Assembly (NCBI GenBank): GCA_027314645.1
Contig: DAHVAL010000004.1
Coordinates: 1-33,230 of the forward strand
From: Nitrospirota bacterium
GTDB lineage: Bacteria; Nitrospirota; Leptospirillia; Leptospirillales; Leptospirillaceae
Direction of reading: 5' to 3'
DNA: 33,230 nt
The stretch's first letter is position 1; each line of letters opens with the position of its first letter. The notes under the pieces were generated by a model, which saw only the letters and a program-made list of their open reading frames with translations, was not told the origin of the DNA and did not search any database. Of the stretch, positions 24,050 through 31,483 are shown piece after piece. The translations under genes were made by a program, and so were the position numbers.

Positions 24050-25531
24050 CTAGGGCTTCAGGTCCCGAGGACCTTTCCTGCGTTGGCTGACAGACGGGAT
24101 ATCGAGTTCCGTTCTGTACTTGGCGACCGTCCTGCGGGCGATGACAACTCCTCCCCCCGCCAACTTTTTCACAATTTCCTGATCGGTCAAGGGATCGGAG
24201 AATGATTCCGCGCGTACCATTTGACGAATCTTTTCCCGTACGCTGACAGCGGAATGCTCGCCCCCTCCTGCGGAGGGAACGCCGCCGGAAAAGAAATACT
24301 TCAATTCGACGATGCCGAACGGCGTTTCCGCATATTTCTGGTTCGTCACCCGTGAAATCGTGGATTCGTGAAGCCCCAGCTCCTGCGCGATGGTCCGAAG
24401 AACCAGCGGACGAAGGGCCGTCGGGCCATGACGAAAAAATTCCTCTTGATACTTAAGTATACTCTCTCCCACTCTCAGAATCGTTCGTCGGCGCTGATCC
24501 ACACTTTTCAAAAACCATTGGGCGGCCCGCATCTTTTCTTCCAGGTAGTCCCTGAGTTCATCCTTCTTGGGGGCGGCCTTGAGCATCGCCCGGTAGGACG
24601 GCTGTATTCGGAGACGGGGAAGCCCCTGCTCATTCATGGCCACGCGCATCACCCCATCGTTGTCCTCGTAAAATCTGAGATCGGGGACGATGATGGAAGG
24701 GCTTTCCCGGTAGTAAGGCCGGCCGGGTTTCGGTTCAAGGGAGCGGATAAAGGAAATGGCCTCCTCCACCTCCTCGATCGGAACTTTCAGGGCTCGCGCG
24801 AGCCCCTTCGTCCGCATCTCCATGAAATCCTCGAAATGCTCGGAAAGGATGCGCCCCGGCAGCCCCTTTTCTTCTCCAAGGAGACGCACCTGAATCATCA
24901 GGCATTCTTGAAGCGAGCGGGCGCCCACCCCCAGAGGGTCGAACCCCTGAATGGTCTCCATGACATGGGTCAACGAGACGTTCTTTAAAAGCGAGACAGG
25001 GATTTCCTCCGGCTCGATATGAAGGTAGCCGTCCTCGTCCAGATTCCCGATGAGAAATGTCGCCAGAGCTCTCTCCGCGGACGAGAGATCGGTAAAGGAG
25101 AGCTGCCACTCCAAATGGTCCGCCAGCGACGTGGGGGCCGCGAGAACCTTCTCGAAGGAAAACTCTCCGGAATCCGCCTCGCGAAGGGTCCTTTCTTCCC
25201 GCTGATAGGACTCTTCATCGAGATTTTCATCGACGGAATATTCCCAGTTCGACATGGGATCCAGAACGCGATCCTCGTCTTCCGGGGCCGGAACATCTTG
25301 GCGGGCATCCTCTCCCATGGAATGGAGCGATTCCCCATCCCCACCCTGGGCCGACCATTCTTCCGGCTCCACGGACTCCTCTTCGATTTCAAGGACGGGA
25401 TTCTCAAGGACGACCTCGCGCATTTCCTGGGCCAGGTCGAGACGATTCAGCATCAACAGGTGGATGGCCTGCTGAAGCTGGGGCGTCATGACCATTTTTT
25501 GCGAAAGCCGGACTTCGAGTTGCTGCTTCAT
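24050..25531 (-). CDS. rpoN: RNA polymerase sigma-54 factor
   Basis: 493 residues with full domain order. Region I is Gln/Leu-rich (RLSQKMVMTPQLQQAIHLLMLNRLDL). A very acidic region II covers about 50-115. The core-binding domain follows (ADHLEWQLSFTDL, GFDPLGVGARSLQECLMIQ), then the HTH (IAQELGLHESTISRVTNQKY). The invariant RpoN box ARRTVAKYR is at about residues 465-473. It directs polymerase to -24/-12 promoters and needs an AAA+ activator, none of which is encoded in the window. The start overlaps lptB by 4 bases. Confidence 0.97.
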   Translation of the reverse strand: MKQQLEVRLSQKMVMTPQLQQAIHLLMLNRLDLAQEMREVVLENPVLEIEEESVEPEEWSAQGGDGESLHSMGEDARQDVPAPEDEDRVLDPMSNWEYSVDENLDEESYQREERTLREADSGEFSFEKVLAAPTSLADHLEWQLSFTDLSSAERALATFLIGNLDEDGYLHIEPEEIPVSLLKNVSLTHVMETIQGFDPLGVGARSLQECLMIQVRLLGEEKGLPGRILSEHFEDFMEMRTKGLARALKVPIEEVEEAISFIRSLEPKPGRPYYRESPSIIVPDLRFYEDNDGVMRVAMNEQGLPRLRIQPSYRAMLKAAPKKDELRDYLEEKMRAAQWFLKSVDQRRRTILRVGESILKYQEEFFRHGPTALRPLVLRTIAQELGLHESTISRVTNQKYAETPFGIVELKYFFSGGVPSAGGGEHSAVSVREKIRQMVRAESFSDPLTDQEIVKKLAGGGVVIARRTVAKYRTELDIPSVSQRRKGPRDLKP

Positions 25532-26274
25532 CCTGAAACCCTGGAAATGTCCTGGTTTAACAGGAATCGTTCTCCAAGATAGAATTCCCGGACCTTCGGG
25601 CTCGACGCGATCTGTTGCGGCGTCCCTTCTTCCAGGATCTGCCCCTGGTTGATGACATAGCCCCGATCTGTGATTTCAAGCGTTTCGCGCACGTTGTGGT
25701 CCGTGATCAACACTCCGATTCCCCGGGACTTCAGCTGGGCGATGATTTTCTGGATTTCGATCACGGCGATGGGATCGATTCCCGCAAACGGTTCGTCCAG
25801 AAGGATGTATTCCGGCTTGGTGGCAAGAGCCCTGGCCACCTCGACCCGTCTCCTCTCTCCGCCCGAAAGCGTGTAGGCTTTGCTTGAGGTCAGATGCGCG
25901 ACATTCAATTCCGAGAGCAGAGTCCGAAGGCGCTCTTCCCTTTCGGACGCGGTCAGATCCATGAACTCAAGAACGGCCATGATGTTTTCCCGGACCGTCA
26001 ACTTCCTGAAGATGGACGACTCCTGAGGGAGATAGCTGATTCCAAGCCGGGCCCTCTTGTGCATGGGATATTTCGATATATCCACTCCCCCCATCATGAT
26101 TCGTCCGCCATCCGGCTTCACCAGACCGACAATCATGTAAAAGGAGGTCGTCTTTCCCGCCCCGTTGGGACCGAGAAGGCCGACCACCTCGCCCGGATTC
26201 ACACGGAGATTGACCCCGTTGACCACCTTCCTTTTGTGATAGGCCTTCTCGAGGCCGATGGCCTCAATGGACAT
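25528..26274 (-). CDS. lptB: LPS export ABC transporter ATPase LptB
   Basis: 248 residues. Walker A GPNGAGKTT, Q-loop LPQESSIFRKLTVRENIMAVLEF, signature LSGGERRRVEVARAL, Walker B ILLDEPFAGIDP and the H-loop ITDHNVRETLEI are present. This sequence style and the lptC-lptA-lptB-rpoN order identify LptB. It powers extraction of lipopolysaccharide from the inner membrane through LptF/G, which are not in the window. It overlaps lptA by 11 bases. Confidence 0.97.
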   Translation of the reverse strand: MSIEAIGLEKAYHKRKVVNGVNLRVNPGEVVGLLGPNGAGKTTSFYMIVGLVKPDGGRIMMGGVDISKYPMHKRARLGISYLPQESSIFRKLTVRENIMAVLEFMDLTASEREERLRTLLSELNVAHLTSSKAYTLSGGERRRVEVARALATKPEYILLDEPFAGIDPIAVIEIQKIIAQLKSRGIGVLITDHNVRETLEITDRGYVINQGQILEEGTPQQIASSPKVREFYLGERFLLNQDISRVSG

Positions 26275-26932
26275 TGGGCTTGCCCCCGCCGGCCGATGGG
26301 GGCGTTCCTTCCGTCGTCGGCGATTTACGCCGCGGAGCCAGAAGCATCAGGCTGTGTCCCTGGATGACGCTCTTGTTGAGCCGGGTAAAAAATGTAATGC
26401 GCTCTCCGGACATCCTGTCTCCGTTTTGAATCACCACCGGCTCCTCCGTAAGGACAAACAGATGAGCCTCCTGAACATAGACCGCTCGCCCCGCATAGGC
26501 CACGCGGCGCGGGGTATGAATCACCACATGCCCCGTGGCGACCATGGTTTCGACTCTCTGAGAGGAGGAGGACCCCTTCGTCTGCTCCATCAATGTCTGC
26601 CCCTTGCCGGCCTTTTTGAGGTAGACGATCAATTCGTCGGACCGGAGTCTCAGCGTTCCTTTGACGAGATGAACATGGCCGGTAAAGGTCATTTCATTTT
26701 CGATGTTGCGGGCCAGCATATGGTCCGCCCGCACGACCATCGACACCGGAACTTTCTTCGGAGATTCCTCATTGTTGGCGTTTGGAACGGGTGCCGTTTC
26801 GGCGATTGATCTCCCGTTCGCTCCCGCCATCAGGGCAAGAAACGCCGGAATCATCAGCGCCCCTTTCATCCATGGCGACAAGCCCCCTCCGGACCTCCCG
26901 CCTCCCATCGATTTATCCGGCAAAGACGGCAT
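26264..26932 (-). CDS. lptA: LPS transport periplasmic bridge protein LptA
   Basis: 222 residues. The N-terminus has an unusual 20-residue Gly/Ser-rich lead before the signal peptide (MKGALMIPAFLALMAGANG). The OstA domain covers about residues 60-190: VSMVVRADHMLARNIENEMTFTGHVHLVKGTLRLRSDELIVY and MVATGHVVIHTPRRVAYAGRA. LptA forms the beta-jellyroll bridge that carries LPS across the periplasm. It overlaps lptC by 20 bases. The Thr/Pro/Gly-rich C-terminal tail is extra. Confidence 0.9.
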   Translation of the reverse strand: MPSLPDKSMGGGRSGGGLSPWMKGALMIPAFLALMAGANGRSIAETAPVPNANNEESPKKVPVSMVVRADHMLARNIENEMTFTGHVHLVKGTLRLRSDELIVYLKKAGKGQTLMEQTKGSSSSQRVETMVATGHVVIHTPRRVAYAGRAVYVQEAHLFVLTEEPVVIQNGDRMSGERITFFTRLNKSVIQGHSLMLLAPRRKSPTTEGTPPSAGGGKPNVH

Positions 26933-27491
26933 GCACGTCCCTCTCGATCCTAAAGGATTGGGACTTCGGATAAGACTCGAGTCCGATCCCGTGAATCACC
27001 ACGCCACGACTGATAAGAGTGACCTGTCCCTTCGTTGTGATGGTATCGGAGGAGTCATGGTAATGCAATTGTCGGGCCACGAGAAGCAATCCGCTTGAAA
27101 AGGCGGCCGAAACAGGAATGGATGGGCCGGCCACGAGGAATTGGTGGCCGACCCGATCGATGACCCCCTGCTGACTTTTAATATCCAGCGACAACGTCGA
27201 ACTCAGAATGATATGCGCGGTCAACTCCGACAATTTCGTCTGGGATTGCTCTTCCCCGACCACGGCGGACTTCGCTTTGACGAACCACCTTGTCTTGGCC
27301 TTGTATGTCCTGGAATAGGTGAAATTCCGGATGATGACCGCCGGTTTGGCGAGGGGATGAGTATCGGTCGGAACGGTTCCCTGATAGGACACATGACGCC
27401 GAGCCAAAAAGCCGAACAAAGCGATGGCCACGATCAACGGCAAAAGGGAAAGGAAGACGACAATGGATCTCTTTCGAAGAAGCGTCAGCAC
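26913..27491 (-). CDS. lptC: LPS export system protein LptC
   Basis: 192 residues with a single N-terminal membrane anchor (IVVFLSLLPLIVAIALFGFLA) and a periplasmic jellyroll. Typical LptC strands are present: IRNFTYSRTYKAKTRWFVKAKSA, LDIKSQQGVIDRVGHQF and DTITTKGQVTLISRG. It receives LPS from LptBFG and hands it to LptA. GTG start at 27491. It is 62 bases downstream of mdh and may be read from the mdh promoter or its own. Confidence 0.88.
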   Translation of the reverse strand: MLTLLRKRSIVVFLSLLPLIVAIALFGFLARRHVSYQGTVPTDTHPLAKPAVIIRNFTYSRTYKAKTRWFVKAKSAVVGEEQSQTKLSELTAHIILSSTLSLDIKSQQGVIDRVGHQFLVAGPSIPVSAAFSSGLLLVARQLHYHDSSDTITTKGQVTLISRGVVIHGIGLESYPKSQSFRIERDVHAVFAG

Positions 27492-27553
27492 TTGCCCCGC
27501 CCCATTGGCTCCCTCCTCAGGAGGGATTTCGTTCGCCCGCTGGCGGCCAAACG

Positions 27554-28531
27554 CTACTCTGAAAAATCTTGAAACAGCCGTTTGAGGGCATCGATCCCGT
27601 CGGAAATGGCCGCCGCGGATTTTTTCAACTGCTGGTCTTCGTCATCGGAAATGGGAAGTTGGACGATTTCCTCGAGCCCCTGATTCCCGATCCGGACAGG
27701 AACCCCGACAAAGGCGTCCTTGATCCCGTATTCTCCTTGAAGATAGACGGAACTTGGAATGATTCTGTGGCGATCGTGAAGGATCGATTCGATCATCGAA
27801 TAAATCGCCGCCGCCGGAGCGAAGTAAGCCGAAGAATCCTTCATCAGGTGAACGATTTCCGCCCCTCCGTCCCGCGTTCTTTGAACCAGCGCAGCCAGAC
27901 GGTCAGGAGGAACCATTTTGCGGACGGGAACGCCCGCGATCGTCGAGAAATCGAGAAGGGGAACCATTTGGTCTCCATGGCCGCCCATGACAAGACTCTG
28001 GATATTGGACACCGATGTGTGGGTTTCCTCGGACAGGAAAAATGCAAAGCGGGAGGAATCGAGCGCCCCCCCCATTCCGAGGACGCGTTCTCGAGGAAAG
28101 CCGGTCACGCGCCAAAGCACATAGGCCATCAGATCCATCGGGTTGGTCACAACGATGACGATGCTGTCCGAGGCATACTTTCGGACGTTGAAGGCTACAT
28201 CGCGGATGATCTCCCCATTCTTCGTCAGAAGGTCGTCGCGGGACATCCCCGGCTTTCTCGAAAACCCCGCCGTCACCACCACAACCGAAGAATCAGCGAT
28301 GTCTTCAAAGGAGCCGGTTCCATGGATCCTCGTATCAAATCCAAGAAGGGGCCCAGCTTCAAGAATATCGAGCGACTTTCCCTGGGCCACCCCATCACGA
28401 ATGTCCAGAAGGACAACATCGGCCAACCCGTTCTCAACAATTTTCTGGGCCGTGGTCGCTCCGACGTTTCCTGCCCCGATAATGCTGACCTTTCGTCTCT
28501 TCTTGATTGTTCGCACAAACCTCTCCTTCAT
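27554..28531 (-). CDS. mdh: Malate dehydrogenase (LDH-like type)
   Basis: 325 residues from the ATG at 28531 (340 if ATG 28576 is used). The NAD site is VSIIGAGNVGATTAQKI with Asp ending the second strand (VVLLDI), which indicates NAD preference. The specificity loop AGFSRKPGMSRDDLL has Arg where lactate dehydrogenases have Gln, so oxaloacetate/malate is the expected substrate pair. VTNPMDLMAYVLWRVTGFPRERVLGMGGALDSSRF and the catalytic His in MGGHGDQMVP are intact. It is a TCA-cycle enzyme. The promoter and leader upstream are described separately. Confidence 0.93.
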   Translation of the reverse strand: MKERFVRTIKKRRKVSIIGAGNVGATTAQKIVENGLADVVLLDIRDGVAQGKSLDILEAGPLLGFDTRIHGTGSFEDIADSSVVVVTAGFSRKPGMSRDDLLTKNGEIIRDVAFNVRKYASDSIVIVVTNPMDLMAYVLWRVTGFPRERVLGMGGALDSSRFAFFLSEETHTSVSNIQSLVMGGHGDQMVPLLDFSTIAGVPVRKMVPPDRLAALVQRTRDGGAEIVHLMKDSSAYFAPAAAIYSMIESILHDRHRIIPSSVYLQGEYGIKDAFVGVPVRIGNQGLEEIVQLPISDDEDQQLKKSAAAISDGIDALKRLFQDFSE

Positions 28532-28595
28532 ACCATCCGAACAGATGCATTCCACCTGTCCGGTACCTCTCCTCATGAGTTGAAAGGGCCCGTTT

Positions 28596-28622
28596 CCGGA
28601 ACCTCAGGTCGTTCCGGCGACC
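28596..28622 (-). other. Two mutually exclusive hairpins in the mdh leader
   Basis: Hairpin A pairs GGTCG with CGACC (28607-28622, 6-base loop). Hairpin B pairs CCGGAAC with GTTCCGG (28596-28617, 8-base loop). The loop of A supplies one arm of B, so only one can form at a time. They lie in the predicted mdh 5' leader, 20 to 90 bases before either start codon. I do not recognise a known riboswitch class. Confidence 0.4.
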
Positions 28623-28647
28623 GCAACGAAACCTTTCCGGGATCAGA

Positions 28648-28662
28648 CACATCGATGATGTG
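28648..28662. promoter_or_regulatory. Palindrome at the predicted mdh start site
   Basis: CACATC-GAT-GATGTG is a perfect 6-3-6 inverted repeat directly downstream of the mdh -10 box, covering the expected +1. This is a typical place for a repressor operator; alternatively it forms a hairpin at the very 5' end of the messenger. Confidence 0.4.
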
Positions 28663-28691
28663 ATCATACGCAAACGGAGGAAGAAAGGCAA
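28663..28691 (-). promoter_or_regulatory. Putative sigma-70 promoter of mdh
   Basis: On the minus strand TTGCCT (28691-28686), a 17-base spacer and TATGAT (28668-28663, five of six consensus bases). The start would be near 28656. It is the best sigma-70-like promoter I found in the window. Confidence 0.6.
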
Positions 28692-28778
28692 GCCGGAGAG
28701 CCGTTTCTGAGCATTGATCCATTGGATAGCAAAGGATTTTTCATTTCGGTCCCGAAGAACCCCTCCGGGGAAGGAGCG

Positions 28779-30131
28779 TCAATACCCTTTCCGGGCTCCG
28801 ATTTCCCTGTCAAGGCTGTCCCGAATCATTGAAAGGCGGAAGCGATCCGCGATCAGCCTCTCCCGGCTCGTTAAAACCTCCGTCTCCGCATCCACCGCGG
28901 TCACTCCGTCCACGAGGCCGCGGGAAAAACGCCGCTCCACCAATCGCTGATTGACAAGGGCATTGTCGTAACGGGCCTGGTCAAGCGACAGTGTCTGCAT
29001 CTGCGTTTCAAGGTCGTCGTAAAGCTTCCTCACATTCCGGATGATCTGGATCCGGACGAGGCGCGTTTTTTCAGACTCCCGCAACGCCTCCATCCGTGCC
29101 TTCTCGGTATCGTGCATGATCGCCCCGCCAACGAAAATGGGGACAGTAAATCCCACTCCGCTCTGAAAGGTCGGCAGGAACAGGCCGGCTCCGGGAGGTG
29201 CCCCCGATATCGTGGGCGGCACGCCCCAGAGGATGTACCCCTGGGCAAAAAGGGAGAAGTGGGGGTAATTCTGTGACCGGACCACCTCAACCCTCGCCAC
29301 TTTTTCACGATCCCGGGCCTGCTCCGAAAGAAGAAGAGGACGGTGGTGCAGGGAATAGTCGATCAGACGGTCGAGCGGCCAATCGGGGGCCAATGTTTGA
29401 GGGGACCCGTGCGTGCGGTAGGGGACCATCCGTTCCCCTCCCATGGCATAGGCAAGATCGGCCTGAGCCTTTTGGAGGGCATTGTGTTCACGGACCCGTT
29501 CGAGCCGCGTCTTCTCAAGCAGAAGCCGGCTCATCGTGACATCGGTGATCACGCCGAGCCCCCGGGCCAATCGCTCCGCAGCGCGCCGGTAGTGAAGAGC
29601 GGCATCCTCCTCGTTCTTCTTCGCCGCACGGTAGAGGTGTTCGAACATCGCAAGTTGATCATACGCCACATTTGCGTGATAGACGACCGTGAGACGGGCC
29701 TCATCGAGGTCTTCCTGCCGGCTTTCGAGCAGGGAACGCTCCGCTTTCACCCGGGCATGGCGGAGCCCAAAGGTTGTAATATCCTGCGTCAACGTCGGGT
29801 TCAACAGTTCCGGCGCAATCGGCTCAAAGTCCGGAAAAACTCCCCCGATAAAGGCCGTATTGAGGAACAGCTGATCGATGGAGAGCGTGAGGTGGGGATA
29901 ATAGTCGGATCGGGCCGTCCCGACTTGTTCTTTCTGCGAACGGCTCTCTGCCGCGGCGATGGAGACGAGGGGATGGGAGGAAAGCGCGGCTTGGATCACC
30001 GCCGTTCGATCGATCAGAACTCCTTCTTGGCCGCGGGCGGTTTGGACTCCCCCCACCGACGACACGACAAGGAGACTCAGCAGAAGAGGGATTCCTCCCC
30101 GCCCCGACCGGCCCTCACCCCTTCCTGACAA
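28779..30131 (-). CDS. tolC: TolC-family outer-membrane efflux protein
   Basis: 450 residues. After a signal peptide (IPLLLSLLVVSSVGGVQTARG) two related OEP repeats follow. Each has long coiled helices and a beta segment, for example HARVKAERSLLESRQEDLDEARLTVVYHANVAYDQL and FSRGLVDGVTAVDAETEVLTSRERLIADRFRLS. FVGGAIMHDTEKARMEAL is the usual 'FxGG' segment. TolC trimers form the outer-membrane channel of tripartite exporters. The start is TTG at 30131, with GAGG 6 bases upstream, overlapping the MFP gene by 17 bases. It therefore shares the riboswitch-bearing leader of that gene. No inner-membrane transporter gene is adjacent. Confidence 0.92.
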   Translation of the reverse strand: MSGRGEGRSGRGGIPLLLSLLVVSSVGGVQTARGQEGVLIDRTAVIQAALSSHPLVSIAAAESRSQKEQVGTARSDYYPHLTLSIDQLFLNTAFIGGVFPDFEPIAPELLNPTLTQDITTFGLRHARVKAERSLLESRQEDLDEARLTVVYHANVAYDQLAMFEHLYRAAKKNEEDAALHYRRAAERLARGLGVITDVTMSRLLLEKTRLERVREHNALQKAQADLAYAMGGERMVPYRTHGSPQTLAPDWPLDRLIDYSLHHRPLLLSEQARDREKVARVEVVRSQNYPHFSLFAQGYILWGVPPTISGAPPGAGLFLPTFQSGVGFTVPIFVGGAIMHDTEKARMEALRESEKTRLVRIQIIRNVRKLYDDLETQMQTLSLDQARYDNALVNQRLVERRFSRGLVDGVTAVDAETEVLTSRERLIADRFRLSMIRDSLDREIGARKGY

Positions 30132-31062
30132 TGGCCACCTCTGCGGACATTCCGGGGAAGATCGCCTGACCCTTCAAATCATCGAAGACGATCCGGACCG
30201 GGATCCTTTGGACCACCTTCACGAAGGTTCCGGCCGCATTCTGGGTCGGGAGAAGGGAGAAGGCCTGGCTCGCCGCCGGAATGAACTCCAGGACGTGCCC
30301 CGTAAACCGGAGGTGAGGAAAGGCGTCAATCCGAATGAAGACCTTTTGCCCGGGATGCACCTTCCAAATCTGCGTTTCTCTCAGGAAGGCGTCGAGCCAC
30401 ACGTTGTTCAGGTCGCGGGAATCGATGATGCTGACCAAGGGCTGATTCGGACGAACGGTTTCCCCGAGATTGGCGAGCCGCTGTGCCACCTGACCGGCAA
30501 TGGAGGCGAACACCGTCCGGTTCCGGGGATGGACCTCCGACACCTCCAGGGACTGCCGGTCGGCGCGAATCAGACGCTGGATCTCCCGAAGCTGGGCTTC
30601 CATTTTTTTGTAGTTCGTTTCCAGGTCTTCCAGCCTCTGCTCGGAAATAAACCGATTTTTGAGAAGATCCTTTCCGCGCCGGAAATGGTCTCCGGCATCT
30701 CGGACCTCATGCTCGATGCGGACCTTGGTGGCCAAGTCGCGCTCGAGCCTCTGGTAGGGGGAGAGATTCTTTTGGGTATTGTGGCGGCGGTTGTATCGGT
30801 CCCCCGTGGTGTCGATCGTCGCAATGACCTCTCCGAATCGGACCGGATCGCCTTCGTTGACATTGAGCGCAAGGAGGCGTCCTCCGACGGGGGAAGCAAT
30901 CAGGGTGATCTTGCCTTGGACATAGCAATCCACGGACCGGACAAATCGTTCCTGATCGAGGACGAAGACCCCCCCCCATATCAGGGTCCCGGCGAGGCCG
31001 GCCAAAGGGAGCAGGATCCTCCAGTTTCGCAGCGTCAGAGATTTTTGGGTATCCTCGGGCAT
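30115..31062 (-). CDS. EmrA/HlyD-type membrane fusion protein
   Basis: 315 residues from the ATG at 31062 (GGAGG 7 bases upstream); an in-frame TTG at 31119 is less likely. The N-terminal transmembrane helix (LLPLAGLAGTLIWGGVFVL) is followed by a lipoyl half-motif (ASPVGGRLLALNVNEGDPVRFGEVIATID). A coiled hairpin covers about 105-185, then the second lipoyl half (VFASIAGQVAQRLANLGETVRPNQPLVSI) and beta-barrel. The AFSLLPTQNAAGTFVKVVQRIPVRI segment is characteristic of EmrA-like adaptors. These normally join a DHA2 major-facilitator pump to TolC; here only TolC is present. Upstream lies a fluoride riboswitch. Confidence 0.92.
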   Translation of the reverse strand: MPEDTQKSLTLRNWRILLPLAGLAGTLIWGGVFVLDQERFVRSVDCYVQGKITLIASPVGGRLLALNVNEGDPVRFGEVIATIDTTGDRYNRRHNTQKNLSPYQRLERDLATKVRIEHEVRDAGDHFRRGKDLLKNRFISEQRLEDLETNYKKMEAQLREIQRLIRADRQSLEVSEVHPRNRTVFASIAGQVAQRLANLGETVRPNQPLVSIIDSRDLNNVWLDAFLRETQIWKVHPGQKVFIRIDAFPHLRFTGHVLEFIPAASQAFSLLPTQNAAGTFVKVVQRIPVRIVFDDLKGQAIFPGMSAEVAIVRKG

Positions 31063-31209
31063 CAGACGGCCTCCGATGGAATGCGTCCATACAGTCTTCC
31101 GGCACAAATGAAGCGTCAACTGGAAGATTCAAAGGAATTTGAGGATAAAAAGCAAGCTGTATGGGAGGAATCGAAAGGTCAGGAGGGAGATCAAGGATTC
31201 GCGGCTTAT

Positions 31210-31261
31210 AAAAGGGGCCGACTCTCCCACCACACGCATGCCTTCACCCATGGTAGGAGTC
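31210..31261 (-). terminator. Expression-platform terminator of the fluoride riboswitch
   Basis: GACTCCTACC (31261-31252, the 3' side of the aptamer) can pair with GGTGG-GA-GAGTC (31231-31220): 10 pairs with one G-T and a 2-base bulge. A loop of about 20 bases closes it. CCCC then TTTT (31213-31210) follow 2 bases later. This is the same design as the Bacillus cereus crcB switch: the terminator stem steals the aptamer pseudoknot strand, so ligand binding should let transcription proceed. The U-run is short (4). Confidence 0.65.
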
Positions 31262-31305
31262 ATCACCCTGCGCGAAAGCAGGGACAGGCGAACCCCATCG
31301 CCGTT
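31249..31305 (-). ncRNA. Fluoride riboswitch aptamer (crcB motif)
   Basis: The minus strand reads GGCGATGGGGTTCGCC (31302-31287), a short linker, the stem CCCTGC/GCAGGG (31283-31266), then TGATGACTCCTACC (31265-31252). This matches the known crcB aptamer element by element: first hairpin GGCGAUG-loop-CGCC, variable second stem, and terminal AUGACUCCUACC. The required pseudoknot forms between loop GGGGU and ACUCC (one G-U pair). The loop bases and the terminal strand are nearly identical to the B. cereus aptamer. It lies about 190 bases upstream of the membrane fusion protein ATG on the same strand, with no gene between. Confidence 0.9.
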
Positions 31306-31333
31306 TATTCAGTAGCGTGCTGATCCTACCATG
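31249..31333 (-). repeat. 10-bp inverted repeat enclosing the aptamer
   Basis: CATGGTAGGA occurs at 31249-31258 and its exact reverse complement at 31324-31333. In the RNA the upstream arm could pair with UCCUACCAUG at the aptamer 3' end, closing a four-way structure with the two aptamer stems and a third hairpin (31309-31323). It overlaps the pseudoknot by 3 bases and the terminator arm by 7, so it could act as an antiterminator or third state. Confidence 0.55.
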
Positions 31334-31425
31334 ATGTTTTTCAAAAATCCAGCCCTCGAATAACGGGCCTTCCCCCTCCCGACCCGCGGTCTTCATCGAC
31401 CCGTCATGCCGGACGTGTACGCCTG

Positions 31426-31462
31426 TCGAAAAACTCACGAAAGTCGAAAATATTCCGAAAAG
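31426..31462. repeat. Imperfect tandem repeat TCGAAAA-N5-CGAAA
   Basis: Two adjoining copies: 31426-31443 and 31444-31462, each TCGAAAA, five variable bases, then CGAAA(A)G. The four CGAAA units start at 31427, 31438, 31445 and 31456. The array ends 21 bases before the start codon of the small membrane protein, a suitable place for an operator or UP-like element. Confidence 0.45.
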
Positions 31463-31483
31463 GTACCTGAAAGGAGGTTCCCC

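Noticed and set aside
28750-28778. Terminator after tolC (CCCC-GGA-GGGG)
   Set aside because: Only four pairs with a 3-base loop and no T-run; too weak to call.
31129-31251. A 40-codon frame (starting MGEGMRVVGESAP) in the riboswitch-to-MFP leader, minus strand
   Set aside because: It has no ribosome site, its start lies inside the aptamer 3' strand, and the hydrophobic ending can arise from pyrimidine-rich leader sequence. It remains possible as a leader peptide.
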